64,000 nt of DNA. Source: SIG603 sp964370775 (lineage in GTDB: Bacteria; Bacillota; Clostridia; Oscillospirales; Acutalibacteraceae). Made by a program: the position numbers and the translations under genes. Under the pieces are notes generated by a model. That model saw only the letters and a program-made list of their open reading frames with translations. It was not told where the DNA came from and searched no databases. The DNA lies in contig CAYJKT010000014.1 of assembly GCA_964370775.1 (NCBI GenBank), positions 1 through 64,000 on the forward strand. The letters are read 5' to 3'. Of the stretch, positions 63,040-64,000 are shown piece by piece. Every line of letters starts with the position of its first letter. Position 1 is the first letter of the stretch.

Positions 63040-64000
63040 TTATACTTCTTCAATGTAAACAGTGCGGAACAAGCTTGGGCCAAATGTGCCAGCTTCGCTC
63101 TCAAAACCATGTACGTCTTTAGCTGTCATCATAGAGCTAATTGGGTGGTAAATTGGTATAATGATAGCATCTTCAGCAACAGCTAGTTTTTCTGCATCTG
63201 CAAATAATTTAACACGCTCATCATGGTCACGAGATTGTGCAGCTGTGTTGCAGTAATCATCAAACTCAGTGTTATTCCAGTTTAGTGCATAGTTGCTGTC
63301 TTTTGTTGAAATGCACATACCCATAAGGTCGATAGGGTCGTTATATTCAGTGTAGTGTGTGCTAACAACCATACCAAACTCACCTGCTTTGCCACGGTCA
63401 TAACCAACAGCGCTTTCAACTTGCTCTATTTCAATTTCAAAACCGATTTTGTTTTTGAAAATTTCATAGAAGTATTCAGCATTATCTTTAGAGGCAGCAG
63501 TTGTGCTCTTAACAAGGTAGTTAATTTTATAAGCGGTAGGGTCTTCTGGCAAGCCAAGCTCTTTTAAGCCTTCAATAAATAATGCTTTAGGGTCTGGTGC
63601 TGCAGCTTTTAAATCAGCTACTGGGTCAGTGCCAGCCGCCTCACGGAAGTTTACACCATCAATTGAAAGTGTAATTGGAATAAGCCCTTTTGCAGGTACA
63701 GCAAGGCCACCGTTTATCATATCGCCTGTTTCTTGGCCATCAATACATGCACCAATTGCACGGCGAATTTTGCTGTTGCTCAATAGTTTATTACCACTTG
63801 CATCTTCGTAAGCAGCGTTAAAGAACAACGTGCAAGTGCCAGCAAGGGTAAAGTCACCATAGTTAAAGTTATCTGTTTCTATTAATTTTTCACGCCATTC
63901 AGTGCTACTTACAGATGAACGGTCAATTGTACCACTGTAAAGTTCAGCTAGTACAGAGTTGTAATCTTTGATAATTTTAATTTCAACACGATCAAGTGCA
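63040..64000 (-). CDS. oppA: Oligopeptide-binding protein OppA, C-terminal part (cut by the window edge)
   Basis: The C-terminal 319 or so residues of a family 5 extracellular solute-binding protein; the start is outside the window. The frame stays open to position 64000. Typical features are NSKIRRAIGACID (the conserved VRRALAYAID-like segment), GLIPITL, and a late NWNNTEFD. Mature protein would be a lipoprotein at the membrane surface that captures peptides for OppBCDF. First gene of the operon in this window. Confidence 0.92.
   Translation of the reverse strand, partial: ALDRVEIKIIKDYNSVLAELYSGTIDRSSVSSTEWREKLIETDNFNYGDFTLAGTCTLFFNAAYEDASGNKLLSNSKIRRAIGACIDGQETGDMINGGLAVPAKGLIPITLSIDGVNFREAAGTDPVADLKAAAPDPKALFIEGLKELGLPEDPTAYKINYLVKSTTAASKDNAEYFYEIFKNKIGFEIEIEQVESAVGYDRGKAGEFGMVVSTHYTEYNDPIDLMGMCISTKDSNYALNWNNTEFDDYCNTAAQSRDHDERVKLFADAEKLAVAEDAIIIPIYHPISSMMTAKDVHGFESEAGTFGPSLFRTVYIEEV

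Noticed and set aside
1..64000. CRISPR array, tRNA, rRNA, prophage or insertion sequence
   Set aside because: No direct-repeat array, tRNA-like cloverleaf, conserved rRNA segment, integrase, transposase or phage structural gene was seen by eye.

Overview
The window is a piece of a draft chromosome from a low-GC Gram-positive bacterium, most likely an anaerobic gut-type member of the Clostridia. The evidence is AT-rich DNA, strong GGAGG-type ribosome binding sites, many near-consensus sigma-A promoters, a T-box leader on an eukaryote-like (type 2) ileS, lysine synthesis through LL-diaminopimelate aminotransferase (dapL), and typical clostridial families (DUF1846, DUF2085, the DUF4358-MBOAT-DHHW operon, CsbB-YfhO). 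Three runs of ten N interrupt dapF, a MATE transporter gene and ileS. The reading frame changes across each run, so these are scaffold gaps of unknown true length and not broken genes. No rRNA, tRNA, transposase, prophage or CRISPR array was seen.

Layout. 1-5.9 kb: galU with a RING-finger membrane protein, a DUF1846 gene, and a dapF-dapL lysine/peptidoglycan operon. 6-14.3 kb: MATE exporter plus a GH36-type alpha-galactosidase facing an AraC regulator, a lipoprotein, and an antibiotic-type ABC exporter operon with a palindromic operator. 14.4-24.4 kb: T-box ileS, tspO, a calcium-type P-ATPase, an MFS transporter with a radical SAM protein, and a GH25 muramidase. 24.4-31.9 kb: a GH2 beta-galactosidase, a periplasmic-sensor protein with degenerate GGDEF and intact EAL domains, small membrane proteins and a 57-residue conserved small gene. 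32-36.2 kb: a cell-envelope O-acylation operon (lipoprotein, MBOAT, DHHW) followed by an ECF sigma/anti-sigma pair. 36.2-40.6 kb: a chain of seven hairpins, an HscC-like Hsp70 with its membrane J-protein, and a YfbR nucleotidase. 40.7-45.4 kb: the YfhO-CsbB glycosylation pair and an AEC transporter. 45.7-56.8 kb: an EF-G-like GTPase, an oxidoreductase, a Tet(M)-like GTPase fused to a YacP/Rae1-like RNase, then carA and a carB fused to a second dapF. 57-58.8 kb: three acetyltransferase genes, each behind a similar hairpin leader. 59-64 kb: an oligopeptide ABC transporter operon that runs off the window.

The most unusual items are the CarB-DapF fusion beside a separate complete dapF, the translational GTPase-NYN ribonuclease fusion, the hairpin chain at 36.2-36.4 kb whose terminal hairpin core recurs at the window start, and the leader-repeat array of acetyltransferase genes. 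Functional calls come from reading the translated sequences by eye. No database search was run.
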